Below, piece by piece: positions 41,520 through 51,601 of a stretch of 64,000 nt of DNA. Location: contig NZ_FNPH01000002.1 in NCBI RefSeq assembly GCF_900107255.1, positions 124,001 through 188,000 on the forward strand, read 5' to 3'. The stretch is from Micromonospora pattaloongensis. Its GTDB lineage: Bacteria; Actinomycetota; Actinomycetes; Mycobacteriales; Micromonosporaceae. The first letter of the stretch is position 1. Each line of letters opens with the position of its first letter. The notes under the pieces were generated by a model. The model had not been told where the DNA came from. It made no database searches and worked only from the letters and a program-made list of their open reading frames with translations. A program made the position numbers and the translations under genes.

Positions 41520-44500
41520 GTGGTGGTCGAGAAGACGTCGTCCGGCGGACGCGGGGTTTCCAACAGCACGGCGGCGATGGCGGACCCCGGTCTGCGACAA
41601 CTGCTCGCGGGTCTGACCGCCGTGCGCGACGGCGACTTCGGCACGCGCCTGCCGGAGGACGGCGACGGCCTGCTGGGCGAGATCGCGACCGTCTTCAACG
41701 GCATGGTCGACCAGCTCTCGCTCTTCACCTCCGAGGTCACCCGTGTGGCCCGCGAGGTGGGCACGGAGGGGCAGCTGGGCGGTCAGGCCGAGGTGCCCGG
41801 CGTCTCGGGCACCTGGAAGGACCTCACCGACTCGGTGAACGCGATGGCCGGCAACCTCACCGACCAGGTCCGCGACATCGCCGAGGTCGCCACCGCGGTG
41901 GCCCTGGGCGACCTGTCGCAGAAAATCACCGTGGACGTGCGCGGCGAGATCCTGGAGCTGAAGAACACCATCAACACGATGGTCGACCAGCTGTCGTCCT
42001 TCGCCGACGAGGTCACCCGGGTGGCCCGCGAGGTGGGCAGCGAGGGGCGGCTGGGCGGCCAGGCCGAGGTGCCCGGCGTCGCCGGCACCTGGCGCGACCT
42101 CACCGACTCCGTGAACTTCATGGCCGGCAACCTCACCAGCCAGGTCCGCAACATCGCCCAGGTGACCACCGCGGTCGCCCGCGGCGACCTGTCCCAGAAG
42201 ATCACCGTCGACGCCCGCGGCGAGATCCTGGAGCTCAAGAGCACCATCAACACGATGGTGGATCAGCTGTCGTCCTTCGCCGACGAGGTCACCCGGGTGG
42301 CCCGCGAGGTCGGCACCGATGGCCGGCTCGGTGGGCAGGCGCAGGTCAGCGGCGTCGCCGGCACCTGGCGCGACCTCACCGACTCGGTGAACTCGATGGC
42401 CGGCAACCTCACCGACCAGGTGCGCAGCATCGCCCAGGTCGCGACCGCCGTGGCGCGCGGCGACCTGTCGCAGAAGATCACCGTTACCGCGCACGGCGAG
42501 ATCCTGGAGCTGAAGAACACCATCAACACGATGGTGGATCAGCTGTCGTCCTTCGCCGACGAGGTCACCCGGGTGGCCCGCGAGGTCGGCACCGAGGGCC
42601 GGCTCGGCGGCCAGGCGGACGTCAAGGGCGTCTCCGGCACCTGGAAGGACCTCACCGAGTCCGTCAACGTCATGGCGGACAACCTCACCGCGCAGGTCCG
42701 CAGCATCGCCGAGGTGACCACCGCGGTCGCGAAGGGCGACCTGTCCCAGAAGATCCGGGTCGACGCCCGAGGCGAGATCCTGGCGCTGAAGGAGACCATC
42801 AACACGATGGTCGACCAGCTCTCGGCGTTCGCCGACGAGGTGACCCGGGTGGCCCGCGAGGTGGGCACCGAGGGCCGCCTCGGCGGCCAGGCGCGGGTGT
42901 CGAACGTCGCCGGCACCTGGAAGGACCTCACCGACAACGTCAACGAGATGGCCAACAACCTCACCAACCAGGTGCGCTCGATCGCGCTGGTGGCGACGGC
43001 GGTGGCGCAGGGCGACCTGAGCCGGCAGATCACGGTGGAGGCGAAGGGCGAGGTCGCCGTCCTCGCCCAGACCATCAACACCATGGTCGACACGCTCGGG
43101 GCGTTCGCCGACGAGGTGACCCGGGTGGCCCGCGAGGTGGGCACCGAGGGCCGCCTCGGCGGCCAGGCCCGGGTGCCGAACGTCGCCGGCACCTGGAAGG
43201 ACCTCACCGACAACGTCAACTCGATGGCGAACAACCTCACCGGCCAGGTCCGGAACATCGCCCAGGTCACCACCGCGGTGGCGCAGGGCGACCTGACCAG
43301 GAAGATCGACGTCGACGCCCGCGGCGAGATCCTGGAGCTCAAGACGACCATCAACACGATGGTCGACCAGCTCTCCAGCTTCGCGGCCGAGGTCACCCGG
43401 GTGGCCCGCGAGGTGGGCAGCGAGGGCCGCCTCGGCGGCCAGGCCGAGGTCGAGGGCGTCTCCGGCACCTGGAAGCGGCTCACCGAGAACGTCAACGAGC
43501 TGGCCGGTAACCTCACCCGCCAGGTCCGCGCGATCGCCGAGGTGACCAGCGCGGTCGCCACCGGCGACCTGACCCGCTCCATCACCGTGGAGGCGCCGGG
43601 CGAGGTCGGCGAGCTGAAGGACAACATCAACTTCATGGTGGAGTCGCTGCGCGAGACCACCCGGACCAACCAGGAACAGGACTGGCTCAAGACCAATCTG
43701 GCCCGGATCGCCGGGCTGATGCAGGGCCACCGCGACCTCGACGTCGTCGCCGGCCTGGTCATGAACGAGCTCGCCCCGCTGGTCTCCGCGCAGCTCGGCA
43801 CGTTCCTGCTGGTCGACGACAGCAGCGGCGGCACGGAGCTGCGGGTGGTCGGCGGCTACGGCCACAGCGCCGCGGGCCGGCGGTACGCCCTCGGCGAGTC
43901 GCTGGTCGGGCAGGTCGCGGTGAGCAAGCGACCGATCGTGGTGGACGCGGTGCCCGCCGACTACTTCACGGTCTCGTCCAGCCTCGGCGCCAGCGCCCCG
44001 CTGCACCTGATCGTGCTGCCGATCCTCTTCGAGGACCAGGTGCTCGGCGTGATCGAGCTGGCCAGCATGGGCCGCTTCACCGAGACCCAGCACGACTTCC
44101 TCAACCAGCTCACCGAGACGATCGGCGTCAACGTCAACACCATCGTGGCGAACGCCCGCACCGACGTGCTGCTGACGGAGTCGCAGCGGCTCGCGGCCGA
44201 GCTGCAGGCCCGGTCGGAGGAGCTGCAGGCCCGCTCCGAGGAGCTGCAGCGCTCCAACGCCGAGCTGGAGGACAAGGCGGCGCTGCTGGCCCGCCAGAAC
44301 CACGACATCGAGACGAAGAACTCCGAGATCGAGCAGGCCCGGCAGGAGCTGGAGGCCCGCGCCCAGCAGCTGGCGCTGGCCTCGAAGTACAAGTCGGAGT
44401 TCCTGGCCAACATGAGCCATGAGCTGCGTACGCCGTTGAACTCGCTGCTCATCCTCGCCCAGCTGCTGGCCCAGAACCCGGCCGGCAACCTGACCGGCAA

Positions 44501-46040
44501 GCAGGTCGAGTACGCGACGGTGATCCACTCGGCCGGCACGGACCTGTTGCAGCTCATCAACGACATCCTCGACCTGTCGAAGGTCGAGGCCGGCAAAATG
44601 GACATCAACCCCGAGACCTTCGAGCTCTCCACGCTCTGCGACTACGTCGACGCCACCTTCCGGCCGTTGACCACGCCGCGCGGGCTGGAGCTGGAGATCA
44701 GCACCGGGGCCGACGTGCCGACCGAGCTGCACACCGACGAGCAGCGGCTCCGGCAGGTGCTGCGCAACCTCGTCTCCAACGCGGTGAAGTTCACCGAGAA
44801 GGGCCGGGTGGAGCTGCGGGTCGACCGGGTCGGGCCCGGTGAGCTGCCCGAGAGCTTGGAGCCCGCCGACGCGGTCGTCGCGTTCCGGGTCACCGACACC
44901 GGAATCGGCATCGCCGAGCAGCACCTCACCGCCATCTTCGACGCCTTCCAGCAGGCCGACGGCACCACGAGCCGGCGGTACGGCGGGACGGGCCTCGGGT
45001 TGTCGATCAGTCGCGAGATCGCGCACCTGCTCGGCGGCCAGATCACCGCGGAGAGCGTGCTGGGACAGGGCAGCACGTTCACGCTCTACCTGCCGGTGAC
45101 CGCCCCGACCGTGGCCCCCGGCGGCGAGCCCGGCACCGCCCCCGTCGCGCTTCCGGTGGCGCTGCCGCCGGCCGTCCCGGTCGCGCCGGGCGAGGGCCGC
45201 CGGGTGCTGGTGCTGGAGCGCCACGACAACGGGCTGCTGACGCTGCTGACCCAGGGGGTGGCGACCGACCTGGGCGAGGCGGCCCCGCCGGTGGAGGTGT
45301 TCACCGCGGTGGACGCGGCCTCGGCGATGGAGGCGCTGACGCATCGCCCGTACCACTGCGTGGTGCTGCAGCTCGACGCCCCCGACGACACCGGGACGGT
45401 GGTGCTCAAGGCGCTGCACGACGACCTGACGCTGCGCGGCGTGCCGGTCCTCGCCTACCACGGGCACCCGCTGACCCCCAACCAGGACTCCCTGTTGCAG
45501 GTGCTCGCCCACGAGCGTCCGTTGGAGCTGCTGCGCAGCCTCGACGACCTGCGTGAGCGGATCACGCTGCACCTCACGGCCGTCACCCCGGAACGGGTCC
45601 TGCCGCTGAGCGCCGCCGCGCCGGAGACGCGCCCGGCCGCCGAGTCCGGCCTGGGCGAGCTGACCGGACGCAAGGTGCTGGTGGTCGACGACGACGCCCG
45701 CAACGTCTTCGCGCTGACCAACATCCTGGAGCTGCACGGGATGGACGTCGTCTACGCGGAGAACGGCCGCAAGGGCGTCGAGATGCTGATGCGTCACGAC
45801 GACATCGACCTGGTGCTGATGGACGTGATGATGCCGGAGATGGACGGGTACGCCGCGACCGCCGCGATCCGTGCCATGCCCCGCTACGCGAACCTGCCGA
45901 TCATCGCGGTCACCGCGAAGGCCATGCACGGCGACCGGGAGAAGAGCATCTCCTCCGGCGCCAGCGACTACGTCACGAAGCCCGTCGACGCCGCCGACCT
46001 GCTGCAGTGCATGGGTCGTTGGCTGAGCGCCGGGAGGTAG
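41520..46040 (+). CDS. Soluble poly-HAMP hybrid histidine kinase (group III/Nik1-like)
   Basis: 1506 residues with no membrane helix or signal peptide. Residues ~25-710 hold about 15 HAMP domains: one initial HAMP and seven 92-residue units, each an [10 protein letters not shown]...LTDSVN type followed by an AEVATAVA...GDLSQKI type. Then come GAF (~738-880), a coiled coil of LQARSEELQ repeats (~890-955), HisKA with H967 in [10 protein letters not shown], HATPase (~1073-1193), a pseudo-receiver (~1229-1353, the phosphoacceptor position reads VVLQLDAP), and a true receiver with D1435 in [11 protein letters not shown]. The plan matches fungal osmosensing kinases of group III. GTG 41520 sits 5 nt after AGGG; the earlier in-frame ATG 41421 encodes an unlike Cys-rich lead. 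Confidence 0.88.
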   Translation: MVVEKTSSGGRGVSNSTAAMADPGLRQLLAGLTAVRDGDFGTRLPEDGDGLLGEIATVFNGMVDQLSLFTSEVTRVAREVGTEGQLGGQAEVPGVSGTWKDLTDSVNAMAGNLTDQVRDIAEVATAVALGDLSQKITVDVRGEILELKNTINTMVDQLSSFADEVTRVAREVGSEGRLGGQAEVPGVAGTWRDLTDSVNFMAGNLTSQVRNIAQVTTAVARGDLSQKITVDARGEILELKSTINTMVDQLSSFADEVTRVAREVGTDGRLGGQAQVSGVAGTWRDLTDSVNSMAGNLTDQVRSIAQVATAVARGDLSQKITVTAHGEILELKNTINTMVDQLSSFADEVTRVAREVGTEGRLGGQADVKGVSGTWKDLTESVNVMADNLTAQVRSIAEVTTAVAKGDLSQKIRVDARGEILALKETINTMVDQLSAFADEVTRVAREVGTEGRLGGQARVSNVAGTWKDLTDNVNEMANNLTNQVRSIALVATAVAQGDLSRQITVEAKGEVAVLAQTINTMVDTLGAFADEVTRVAREVGTEGRLGGQARVPNVAGTWKDLTDNVNSMANNLTGQVRNIAQVTTAVAQGDLTRKIDVDARGEILELKTTINTMVDQLSSFAAEVTRVAREVGSEGRLGGQAEVEGVSGTWKRLTENVNELAGNLTRQVRAIAEVTSAVATGDLTRSITVEAPGEVGELKDNINFMVESLRETTRTNQEQDWLKTNLARIAGLMQGHRDLDVVAGLVMNELAPLVSAQLGTFLLVDDSSGGTELRVVGGYGHSAAGRRYALGESLVGQVAVSKRPIVVDAVPADYFTVSSSLGASAPLHLIVLPILFEDQVLGVIELASMGRFTETQHDFLNQLTETIGVNVNTIVANARTDVLLTESQRLAAELQARSEELQARSEELQRSNAELEDKAALLARQNHDIETKNSEIEQARQELEARAQQLALASKYKSEFLANMSHELRTPLNSLLILAQLLAQNPAGNLTGKQVEYATVIHSAGTDLLQLINDILDLSKVEAGKMDINPETFELSTLCDYVDATFRPLTTPRGLELEISTGADVPTELHTDEQRLRQVLRNLVSNAVKFTEKGRVELRVDRVGPGELPESLEPADAVVAFRVTDTGIGIAEQHLTAIFDAFQQADGTTSRRYGGTGLGLSISREIAHLLGGQITAESVLGQGSTFTLYLPVTAPTVAPGGEPGTAPVALPVALPPAVPVAPGEGRRVLVLERHDNGLLTLLTQGVATDLGEAAPPVEVFTAVDAASAMEALTHRPYHCVVLQLDAPDDTGTVVLKALHDDLTLRGVPVLAYHGHPLTPNQDSLLQVLAHERPLELLRSLDDLRERITLHLTAVTPERVLPLSAAAPETRPAAESGLGELTGRKVLVVDDDARNVFALTNILELHGMDVVYAENGRKGVEMLMRHDDIDLVLMDVMMPEMDGYAATAAIRAMPRYANLPIIAVTAKAMHGDREKSISSGASDYVTKPVDAADLLQCMGRWLSAGR
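41733..43664 (+). repeat. Seven tandem 276-bp repeats encoding paired HAMP domains
   Basis: The unit starts GAGGTCACCC at 41733, 42009, 42285, 42561, 42837, 43113 and 43389, an exact 276-bp period with no insertion or deletion. Several adjacent units share long near-identical stretches, so copy number could change by recombination. Confidence 0.92.
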
Positions 46041-46519
46041 CCGCGTCCAGGGAAGGTGACCGCACGGTCGTCGCCACCAACCGCCGGGCGTGGCACGACT
46101 ACGCGATCCTCAAGACGTACGAGGCGGGGATCGTGCTGGTCGGCACGGAGGTGAAGTCGCTGCGGGCCGGCCGGGTGTCGCTGGTCGACGCGTTCGCCCA
46201 GGAGCGCGACGGTGAGCTGCTGCTGTACGGGCTGCACATCGCCGAGTACGGGTACGGCACGTGGACGAACCATCAACCGCGCCGTACCCGCAAGCTCCTG
46301 CTGCGGCGGGTGGAGATCGACCGGATCACGGACAAGGTGCGCGAGGGCGGGCTGACGCTCGTTCCGTTGTCGATGTACTTCGCGGGCGGCTGGGCGAAGC
46401 TGGAGCTCGGCCTCGCCCGGGGCAAGCGGTCGTACGACAAGCGGCAGGCGCTGGCCGAACGGGACGCGAACCGCGAGATCACCCGGGAGTTGGGGCGCCA
46501 CCTCAAGGGGCGGCGCTAG
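46007..46519 (+). CDS. smpB: SsrA-binding protein SmpB
   Basis: 170 residues. Strong family match: [43 protein letters not shown]-type opening, then [17 protein letters not shown] and [11 protein letters not shown], ending [18 protein letters not shown]. SmpB delivers tmRNA to stalled ribosomes. The GTG at 46007 overlaps the kinase by 34 bp; TTG 46019 is an alternative, and no start exists downstream of the kinase stop before conserved sequence. No ssrA gene and no prfB-ftsE-ftsX neighbours are present, so this may be a second, kinase-linked copy. Confidence 0.9.
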   Translation: MHGSLAERREVAASREGDRTVVATNRRAWHDYAILKTYEAGIVLVGTEVKSLRAGRVSLVDAFAQERDGELLLYGLHIAEYGYGTWTNHQPRRTRKLLLRRVEIDRITDKVREGGLTLVPLSMYFAGGWAKLELGLARGKRSYDKRQALAERDANREITRELGRHLKGRR

Positions 46520-47376
46520 CCGGCGTCGCTGCCCTGGCTGGCCGCGGACGCCTTCCCGGCCAGCCAGATCCCGGCCACGATCGCCGCCGACGCGGCGGCG
46601 AGGCCGGCGATCTTCGGCCCGGTGAGCGCGATCGTCTCGTCGAAGACGATCACCCCGAGCAGCACGCTGACCACCGGGTCGGTCAGGGTGAGCGCGGTCA
46701 GGGGGGCGGCGAGCCGACCGCTCTGGAACGCGTTCTGGGTGAGCAGCAGCCCGGTCAGCGCGGAGCCGGCGAGGGCGGCGACCCGCCAGTCGACGACCGC
46801 GGTGAGCAGGTCGCCGTGATAGTGGCCGAGCACGGCCTTCACCAGGGCGGCCGTGAGGCTGTACGCGACACCGCCGGCGAAGCCGAGCAGCGCGCCGCGG
46901 GCGGCGCCGTGCAGCCACCGGGAGACCAGCGCGGAGGCCGCCACCACGGACACCGCGGCGAGTCCGGGCGCCCACCAGCGCGACGCCGGCGGATCGGTCT
47001 GCCCGGTCTGCGCCCCGGCGACCGCCACGAAGGCGGCCAGCCCGGCCGCGCCGAGCACCACCGCGACCAGATCGCGGCGGAGCACCCGGCGTCGGTTGAG
47101 CCGGGCCTCGATCAGCACCGCCATGAGCAGCCCGCTGGAGAGCACCGGCTGGACGGTCACGAGCGTCCCGAACCGCAGCGCGAGCGCCTGCAGCGCCACG
47201 CCGGCGGTGTCCGGCACCCACGCCCACAGCCACAGCGGGCTGCGGAGCAGCCGCAGCAGCAGCCGCGGGTCCAGGGCGGCGTGCGGTTGCTGCTGTTTCG
47301 CCGCCTTCTGATGCAGCGCCGAGGCCAGCGCGAAGCAGAACGCCGCCACCACGGCGAGCCCGACCGCCAGGATCAT
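46516..47376 (-). CDS. EamA/DMT-family membrane transporter
   Basis: 286 residues, about ten membrane helices in the two five-helix halves of the drug/metabolite transporter fold. Second-half signature [29 protein letters not shown] is typical. N-terminal half contains [30 protein letters not shown], as in actinobacterial DMT proteins of unknown substrate. It ends convergently with smpB, overlapping by 4 bp, and follows the glycosyltransferase gene by 22 bp on the same strand. Confidence 0.85.
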   Translation of the reverse strand: MILAVGLAVVAAFCFALASALHQKAAKQQQPHAALDPRLLLRLLRSPLWLWAWVPDTAGVALQALALRFGTLVTVQPVLSSGLLMAVLIEARLNRRRVLRRDLVAVVLGAAGLAAFVAVAGAQTGQTDPPASRWWAPGLAAVSVVAASALVSRWLHGAARGALLGFAGGVAYSLTAALVKAVLGHYHGDLLTAVVDWRVAALAGSALTGLLLTQNAFQSGRLAAPLTALTLTDPVVSVLLGVIVFDETIALTGPKIAGLAAASAAIVAGIWLAGKASAASQGSDAG

Positions 47377-47398
47377 GGGTCCCGGACCGGCGCGGTGA

Positions 47399-48607
47399 TC
47401 ATTGTTCCCGCGACGGCGTCTGGGCGGCGATCGCGTCGAGGACCATGGCCGCCATGTCGCGACCGGTCGCCGCGCGCGGCGCGGTACGTCCGGCCGCGAC
47501 GACGTCGCGCAGCGTCCGGGACAGCTCCGCCGGCGTTTCGACGTACCGGGTGAGTCCGCAGCCGGCCAGCACCCGCGCGTTGGCTATCCCGTGCCCGGGG
47601 ATCGGCCGGTACGTGATCGTGGGCAGCCCCACGGCGAGCGACTCCTGGCAGGTCAGCCCGCCCGCGTTCTCGACGAGCACGTCGACCGCGCTCATCAGGG
47701 TCGGCATGTCGCCCACCCACCCGAAGACGTAGCCGGGATATCCCCGCAGCCGCCGGCGCAGCGCCTCGTTGCGCCCGCAGACCACGACCGGTCGGACGCA
47801 CCCGCTGGCCAGCACGTCCGCGGCGGTGCGTTCGACCTCCCCCACGCCCCACGAACCGGCGACGATCAACGCCAGTCGTTCCTCCTCCGGCAGCCCGAAC
47901 CGCCGTCGCGCCTCGGCCCGGCCCACCCCGCCGGACGCGGGAAAGCGCGGGGAGACCAGGGCGTCCACCACCCGCGTCCGTCGCACCCCCATCGCCCGCG
48001 CCTGGTCGCGGACCGCGTCGTGGATCACGCAGTACTCGTCGACGCCGGCCGCCAGCCAGGCCGGGTGCAGCACGAAATCGGTCACGTAGGTCAGCACCGT
48101 CCCCGAATAGCCGAGCTCGCGCAGTGGTCCCACGACCTGGTTCGCGAACGGGAAGGTGGTGACCACGGCGCGGGTGTCCGCCGGCAACCGCGCCACCAGC
48201 CGCCGCCCGGCCGGACGCAGCACCCCCCTGATCGCGTCCATCAACGCCGGCGACCGACCGAAGAGCCCGAACAACAGCTCGTAGCCCGACGGCAGCCACC
48301 GCAGCATCCCCCGGTACACCTGTCGGACGACGATCGGGAACGGCGGGGGCAGCAGTGACAGCAGGTTCACCCGGTCCACCCGCAGCCCGCGTACGGCCAG
48401 CCGGCGTCCCAACTCCGCCGCGGCGGCGTCGTGGCCCGCTCCGATGTCCGCGGAGATGACCACGACCGAGCCCCCTGCGACCGACGCGGCGCGGACGGGC
48501 CGTTCACCGGCGAGCGGCGCGGACCCGTCGCCCCCCGGCCGCGCGGACCGACGCGGGCCTGCCCCTACGGCGTACCGTGTCAACCCGCCTCCTGGCCGCT
48601 GCGTCAC
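47399..48607 (-). CDS. MGDG-synthase-like glycosyltransferase (GT28)
   Basis: 402 residues. N-terminal MGDG-synthase region: VVVISADIGAGHDAAAAELGRRL, then LLSLLPPPFPIVVRQVYRGML and TFPFANQVVGPL. C-terminal GT-B half: LALIVAGSWGVGEVERT, VGDMPTLMSAVDVLVENAGGLTCQE and RPIPGHGIANA. It should add a sugar to diacylglycerol or a polyprenyl acceptor. The long arginine-rich lead suggests the start may be later than GTG 48607, but no other codon fits upstream of residue ~55 with an RBS. It lies 10 bp after the deacetylase gene. Confidence 0.83.
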   Translation of the reverse strand: MTQRPGGGLTRYAVGAGPRRSARPGGDGSAPLAGERPVRAASVAGGSVVVISADIGAGHDAAAAELGRRLAVRGLRVDRVNLLSLLPPPFPIVVRQVYRGMLRWLPSGYELLFGLFGRSPALMDAIRGVLRPAGRRLVARLPADTRAVVTTFPFANQVVGPLRELGYSGTVLTYVTDFVLHPAWLAAGVDEYCVIHDAVRDQARAMGVRRTRVVDALVSPRFPASGGVGRAEARRRFGLPEEERLALIVAGSWGVGEVERTAADVLASGCVRPVVVCGRNEALRRRLRGYPGYVFGWVGDMPTLMSAVDVLVENAGGLTCQESLAVGLPTITYRPIPGHGIANARVLAGCGLTRYVETPAELSRTLRDVVAAGRTAPRAATGRDMAAMVLDAIAAQTPSREQ

Positions 48608-48617
48608 ACCGCACCGT

Positions 48618-49409
48618 CTACCCCCATATTTCGGCACCATTCGCCGCATGGCGGCCAAAGCGCCGGGCTTCCCATTCAGGCCCGCGTCCCGTTGCGTGGT
48701 CAACCAACGGCCCCACCGTCAGGCCCCGCCGCCGCGCGTCGGCGATCAGCACCGGCAGGGCCCCCAACGTGGCGCGCCAGGCGCTCGGCGCGGTCAGCGC
48801 GTCGGAGTCGTGCAGCAGTACCGTTCCCCCACCACCGAGCGCACGCGTCACGGTTCGGAAGACCGACGCCGGCGTGGCGCCCGACTCCCAGTCGCGGCCC
48901 CACGTGGTCCACAGCCGCGGTCGCAGCCCCAGCCGCCGGCAGGCCAGCAGCGCGGCGGTGGTCAACACCCCGTACGGCGGCCGGTACCAGACCGGCAGGA
49001 CGCCGGTGACCTCCGCGATCCGGTTCCGCGCCCGCGCGATGTCGCCGTAGGTCGCGGCCGGTGTCCGCCACAGCAGGTTGCGGTGCTCCCAGCCGTGCAC
49101 GGCGACGTCGTGCCCGCCCGCCACGATCTCCCGCCCGAGTCCCGGATCGCGGTCGAGCATCCGTCCCAGCAGGAAGAAGGTCGCCCGCACCCGCGCCTGC
49201 GCCAACGCCCGCAGGAACAGCGGGGTGGAGGCCCGCGCCGGCCCGTCGTCGAAGGTCAACGCGACGTAGCCCGCACCGGGTCCGGACAGCCCGGGCCACA
49301 GCCGCGACCGCACGGCCGGCACGCCCGTCACCGCGGGCGCGGCGTTCGCCAGGGCCGCCGCGACCGTCAGTCCGGCCGCCAGCCGTGCCGCCCGCGACTG
49401 TCCCACCAT
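48618..49409 (-). CDS. Polysaccharide deacetylase (CE4 / NodB homology)
   Basis: 263 residues. N-terminal signal or anchor helix (RLAAGLTVAAALANAAPAV), then the NodB domain: VALTFDDGPA (catalytic Asp and metal Asp), VAVHGWEHRN (metal His pair), YRPPYGVLT, WGRDWESG and VLLHDSD. It removes acetyl groups from a cell-surface polymer such as peptidoglycan or a secondary glycan. ATG 49409 is used; a longer in-frame opening upstream is not conserved-looking. It heads a three-gene operon with the GT28 and EamA genes. Confidence 0.87.
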   Translation of the reverse strand: MVGQSRAARLAAGLTVAAALANAAPAVTGVPAVRSRLWPGLSGPGAGYVALTFDDGPARASTPLFLRALAQARVRATFFLLGRMLDRDPGLGREIVAGGHDVAVHGWEHRNLLWRTPAATYGDIARARNRIAEVTGVLPVWYRPPYGVLTTAALLACRRLGLRPRLWTTWGRDWESGATPASVFRTVTRALGGGGTVLLHDSDALTAPSAWRATLGALPVLIADARRRGLTVGPLVDHATGRGPEWEARRFGRHAANGAEIWG

Positions 49410-49611
49410 CCGCCACCGTCCATGGATATCCCGGTCGGCAGCCGGGTCAGAGAATGCGAATCCCGGGCAGCACGATCCGACAGTCGACGCCGACCCGACC
49501 ACGAGCCGATCGGGCCGTGCTCGCCCGGACAGCCGCATTTTCCCGCTTCGCGGTCGCCACGGAACCGCATTCCCCGCTCTTGCAACAACAACCGAGAGCC
49601 CCCGGCGCCCG

Positions 49612-49661
49612 GTTGGTCATGAGCTCGCGGCGCGTGTCGCGCGGTGAACCTCATGATCAAC
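49612..49661. terminator. Hairpin after wrbA, REP-like
   Basis: GTTGGTCATGAG (49612-49623) pairs with CTCATGATCAAC (49650-49661) with one G-U, and a GCGCG/CGCGC stem sits inside. It lies 32 bp after the wrbA stop. The rest of the 283-bp gap (49410-49692) shows no gene. The TGATCATGAG-type arm looks like an element scattered in Micromonospora genomes in my recollection. Confidence 0.5.
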
Positions 49662-49692
49662 ACGAGCGGCGGGGGCCCCGGTGAGCTGCCGA

Positions 49693-50304
49693 TCAGGCCC
49701 GGGAGTTGAGCCGACCGGCGATCGCGACCACGCGGGACGCCATGTGGTCCAGCGCGGCGAACTGCACGTCGGTGAGCGGGTCGGTGTTGTTGCCGCCGGT
49801 GACGTGGGAGACGCCGTACGGGTTGCCGTCGGCGAACTTCAGCGGGTCGGTGTAGCCGGGGGCGACCACGAGGCCCCCGAAGTGGTGGATGGTGTTGTAG
49901 AGCGCCAGCAGCGTCGATTCCTGGCCACCGTGGGCGGTCTGGGAGGCGGTGAAGCCGGCGTAGACCTTGTCGGCGAGCTGGCCCTGGGCCCACTGTGGGC
50001 CGAGCGTGTCGAGGAACTGCTTGAGCTGGCTGGCGATGTTGCCGTACCGGGTGGGCGAGCCGAAGAGCACGGCGTCGGCCCAGACCACGTCGTCGGCGGC
50101 GGCCCGCGGTTCGTCCTTGGTGGCCTCGACGTGCTGGCTCCACGCCTCGTTGGAGGCGATCGCCTCCTTCGGGGCGAGCTCGGCGACCTGGCGCAGGCGC
50201 ACCTCCGCGCCCGCCTTCTCCCCCGCGGCGGCCAACCGCTGCGCCATGCCGTGCAGCGTCCCGGTGGCCGAGTAGTAGATGATCGCGAGCTTCACATCGC
50301 TCAT
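49693..50304 (-). CDS. wrbA: NAD(P)H:quinone oxidoreductase, WrbA type
   Basis: 203 residues of flavodoxin fold. FMN loop IIYYSATGTLHGMAQ, then LFGSPTRYGNIASQLKQFLDTLG, FTASQTAHGGQESTLLALYNTIHHFGGL-type active-site segment, and GVSHVTGGNNTDP. It performs two-electron reduction of quinones, avoiding semiquinone radicals. Single gene divergent from the winged-helix gene; AGGGAGTGTCC precedes the ATG. Confidence 0.93.
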   Translation of the reverse strand: MSDVKLAIIYYSATGTLHGMAQRLAAAGEKAGAEVRLRQVAELAPKEAIASNEAWSQHVEATKDEPRAAADDVVWADAVLFGSPTRYGNIASQLKQFLDTLGPQWAQGQLADKVYAGFTASQTAHGGQESTLLALYNTIHHFGGLVVAPGYTDPLKFADGNPYGVSHVTGGNNTDPLTDVQFAALDHMASRVVAIAGRLNSRA

Positions 50305-50460
50305 GAGGACACTCCCTGTACCGGTGACGGGCCGATGCCCGACCCGCCGTTAGTTGCTTCGTCAACAAATCCACCCTTACCCGCTGCCCGACGAAGTAAT
50401 CGCAACGGGTCGGAACCGGACGATCAGCGTCGGCGCACCGGGAATGTCAGAGGCGGCGCC

Positions 50461-50466
50461 TAGGGT
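50461..50466 (+). promoter_or_regulatory. -10 box of a leaderless promoter
   Basis: TAGGGT, six bases, then the ATG at 50473 of the winged-helix protein. Confidence 0.55.
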
Positions 50467-50472
50467 GGAGCC

Positions 50473-51594
50473 ATGGTCGACCGACACCAGGTGGTGCCGC
50501 GTCAGGTGGTGCGGCGTCAGGTGCTGAGGTTTCGGGTGCGGGCGCAGCAGCTCGACCGGGCGCGCGGCACGCTCGCCGACACCGCCCTGCTGGACATCGG
50601 CGTGCAGGACACGGGCGCGGATGGCGGCCGGTGGGCGCTCGCCGCCCGCGGGGTCGACGTGGCGACGGTGTCCGACGAGGATCTGATCCTGCTCTGGACC
50701 GTGCGCGGCGCCCCGCATCTCTACCGCCGCGCCGACGTGGCCCGGGTGGCGGCGGCGGTTGAGCCGTTCTCCGACGCCGACGCGGGCAAGCGGATCTACG
50801 ACGCGGCCAAGCCGCTGAAGGCCGCCGGCATCAGCAACCTGGCCGCGCTCGACGAGGTGGCCGCGCGGATGCGGGCCATCGTGACGGCGCCGACGGTCAA
50901 GGGAGAGGTGTCCGGTCGGCTGGCCGGGGTCATGCCGGAGCCGTACCTGCGCTTCTGCCGGCCCTGCGACGCCACCCACCTGTACGAGATGCCGTTCCGG
51001 CTGGCCGCGCTGCGGGCCGGGTTGCAGCTGCGCCTCGACACCTCGCCGCCGATCCTGGAGCGCATCCCCGGCTTCCGCCGGGCCGCCGCCGCGGGCGAGC
51101 GGTTCGACCTCATCCGGGCCTATCTGCGGCTGCTCGGTCCGGCGACCCCCCGCCACGTGGCCGACTACCTCGACGCCCCGGTCCGGGACGTCAAGGCGGC
51201 CTGGCCCGACGACGTGGTCGAGGTGACCGTCGATGGGGAGCGCCGGTCGCTGCTCGCCTCCGACGCCGACGCGCTGGCCTCGGCCGACCCCACCGGCACC
51301 CGGCTGCTCGGCCCGTACGACCTCTTTCTCCAGGCGAAGGACCGGCCGACCCTGCTGCCCGACCCCGCACGTGCCAAGGAGTTGTGGCCGGTGCTGGGCC
51401 GCCCCGGCGCGGTGCTGGTCGACGGCGAGCTGGTCGGAGCCTGGCGCCCCCGCAAGTCCGGCAAGACATTGACCGTCACGGTGCAGCCCTGGCAGAAGCT
51501 GTCGACGGCCACCCGCCGGGCGGTCACGGAACAGGCCGAGCGGCTCGCCGCGCACCGCGGCGTCGCGCTGCGCGGCATCGAGGTCACCGACTGA
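50473..51594 (+). CDS. Winged-helix protein of the HTH_42/AlkZ-like group
   Basis: 373 residues. The tandem winged-helix C-terminal part contains RAYLRLLGPATPRHVADYLDAPVRDVKAAW, then the family's FLQAKDRPTLLPDPARAKELW and GAVLVDGELVGAWRPRKSGKTLTVTV. The group includes the DNA glycosylase AlkZ/YcaQ, whose N-terminal catalytic motif is Q-x-Q or Q-x-D; here the corresponding region reads DIGVQDTG, so glycosylase activity is uncertain. Possible role in alkylation or crosslink repair. The N-terminus (HQVVPRQVVRRQVL) is repetitive. Confidence 0.78.
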   Translation: MVDRHQVVPRQVVRRQVLRFRVRAQQLDRARGTLADTALLDIGVQDTGADGGRWALAARGVDVATVSDEDLILLWTVRGAPHLYRRADVARVAAAVEPFSDADAGKRIYDAAKPLKAAGISNLAALDEVAARMRAIVTAPTVKGEVSGRLAGVMPEPYLRFCRPCDATHLYEMPFRLAALRAGLQLRLDTSPPILERIPGFRRAAAAGERFDLIRAYLRLLGPATPRHVADYLDAPVRDVKAAWPDDVVEVTVDGERRSLLASDADALASADPTGTRLLGPYDLFLQAKDRPTLLPDPARAKELWPVLGRPGAVLVDGELVGAWRPRKSGKTLTVTVQPWQKLSTATRRAVTEQAERLAAHRGVALRGIEVTD

Positions 51595-51601
51595 CGATCG
51601 C

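Noticed and set aside
41733-43664. Regular repeats as a possible CRISPR array
   Set aside because: The 276-bp period is fully coding, the units are HAMP domains, and there are no short repeats with unique spacers.
41469-45929. 1486-codon open frame on the minus strand
   Set aside because: Antisense shadow of the poly-HAMP kinase; its apparent repeats are only the reverse of the coding repeats.
46520-46600. tmRNA (ssrA) next to smpB
   Set aside because: The convergent EamA gene begins immediately; no tRNA-like acceptor or tag frame is seen.
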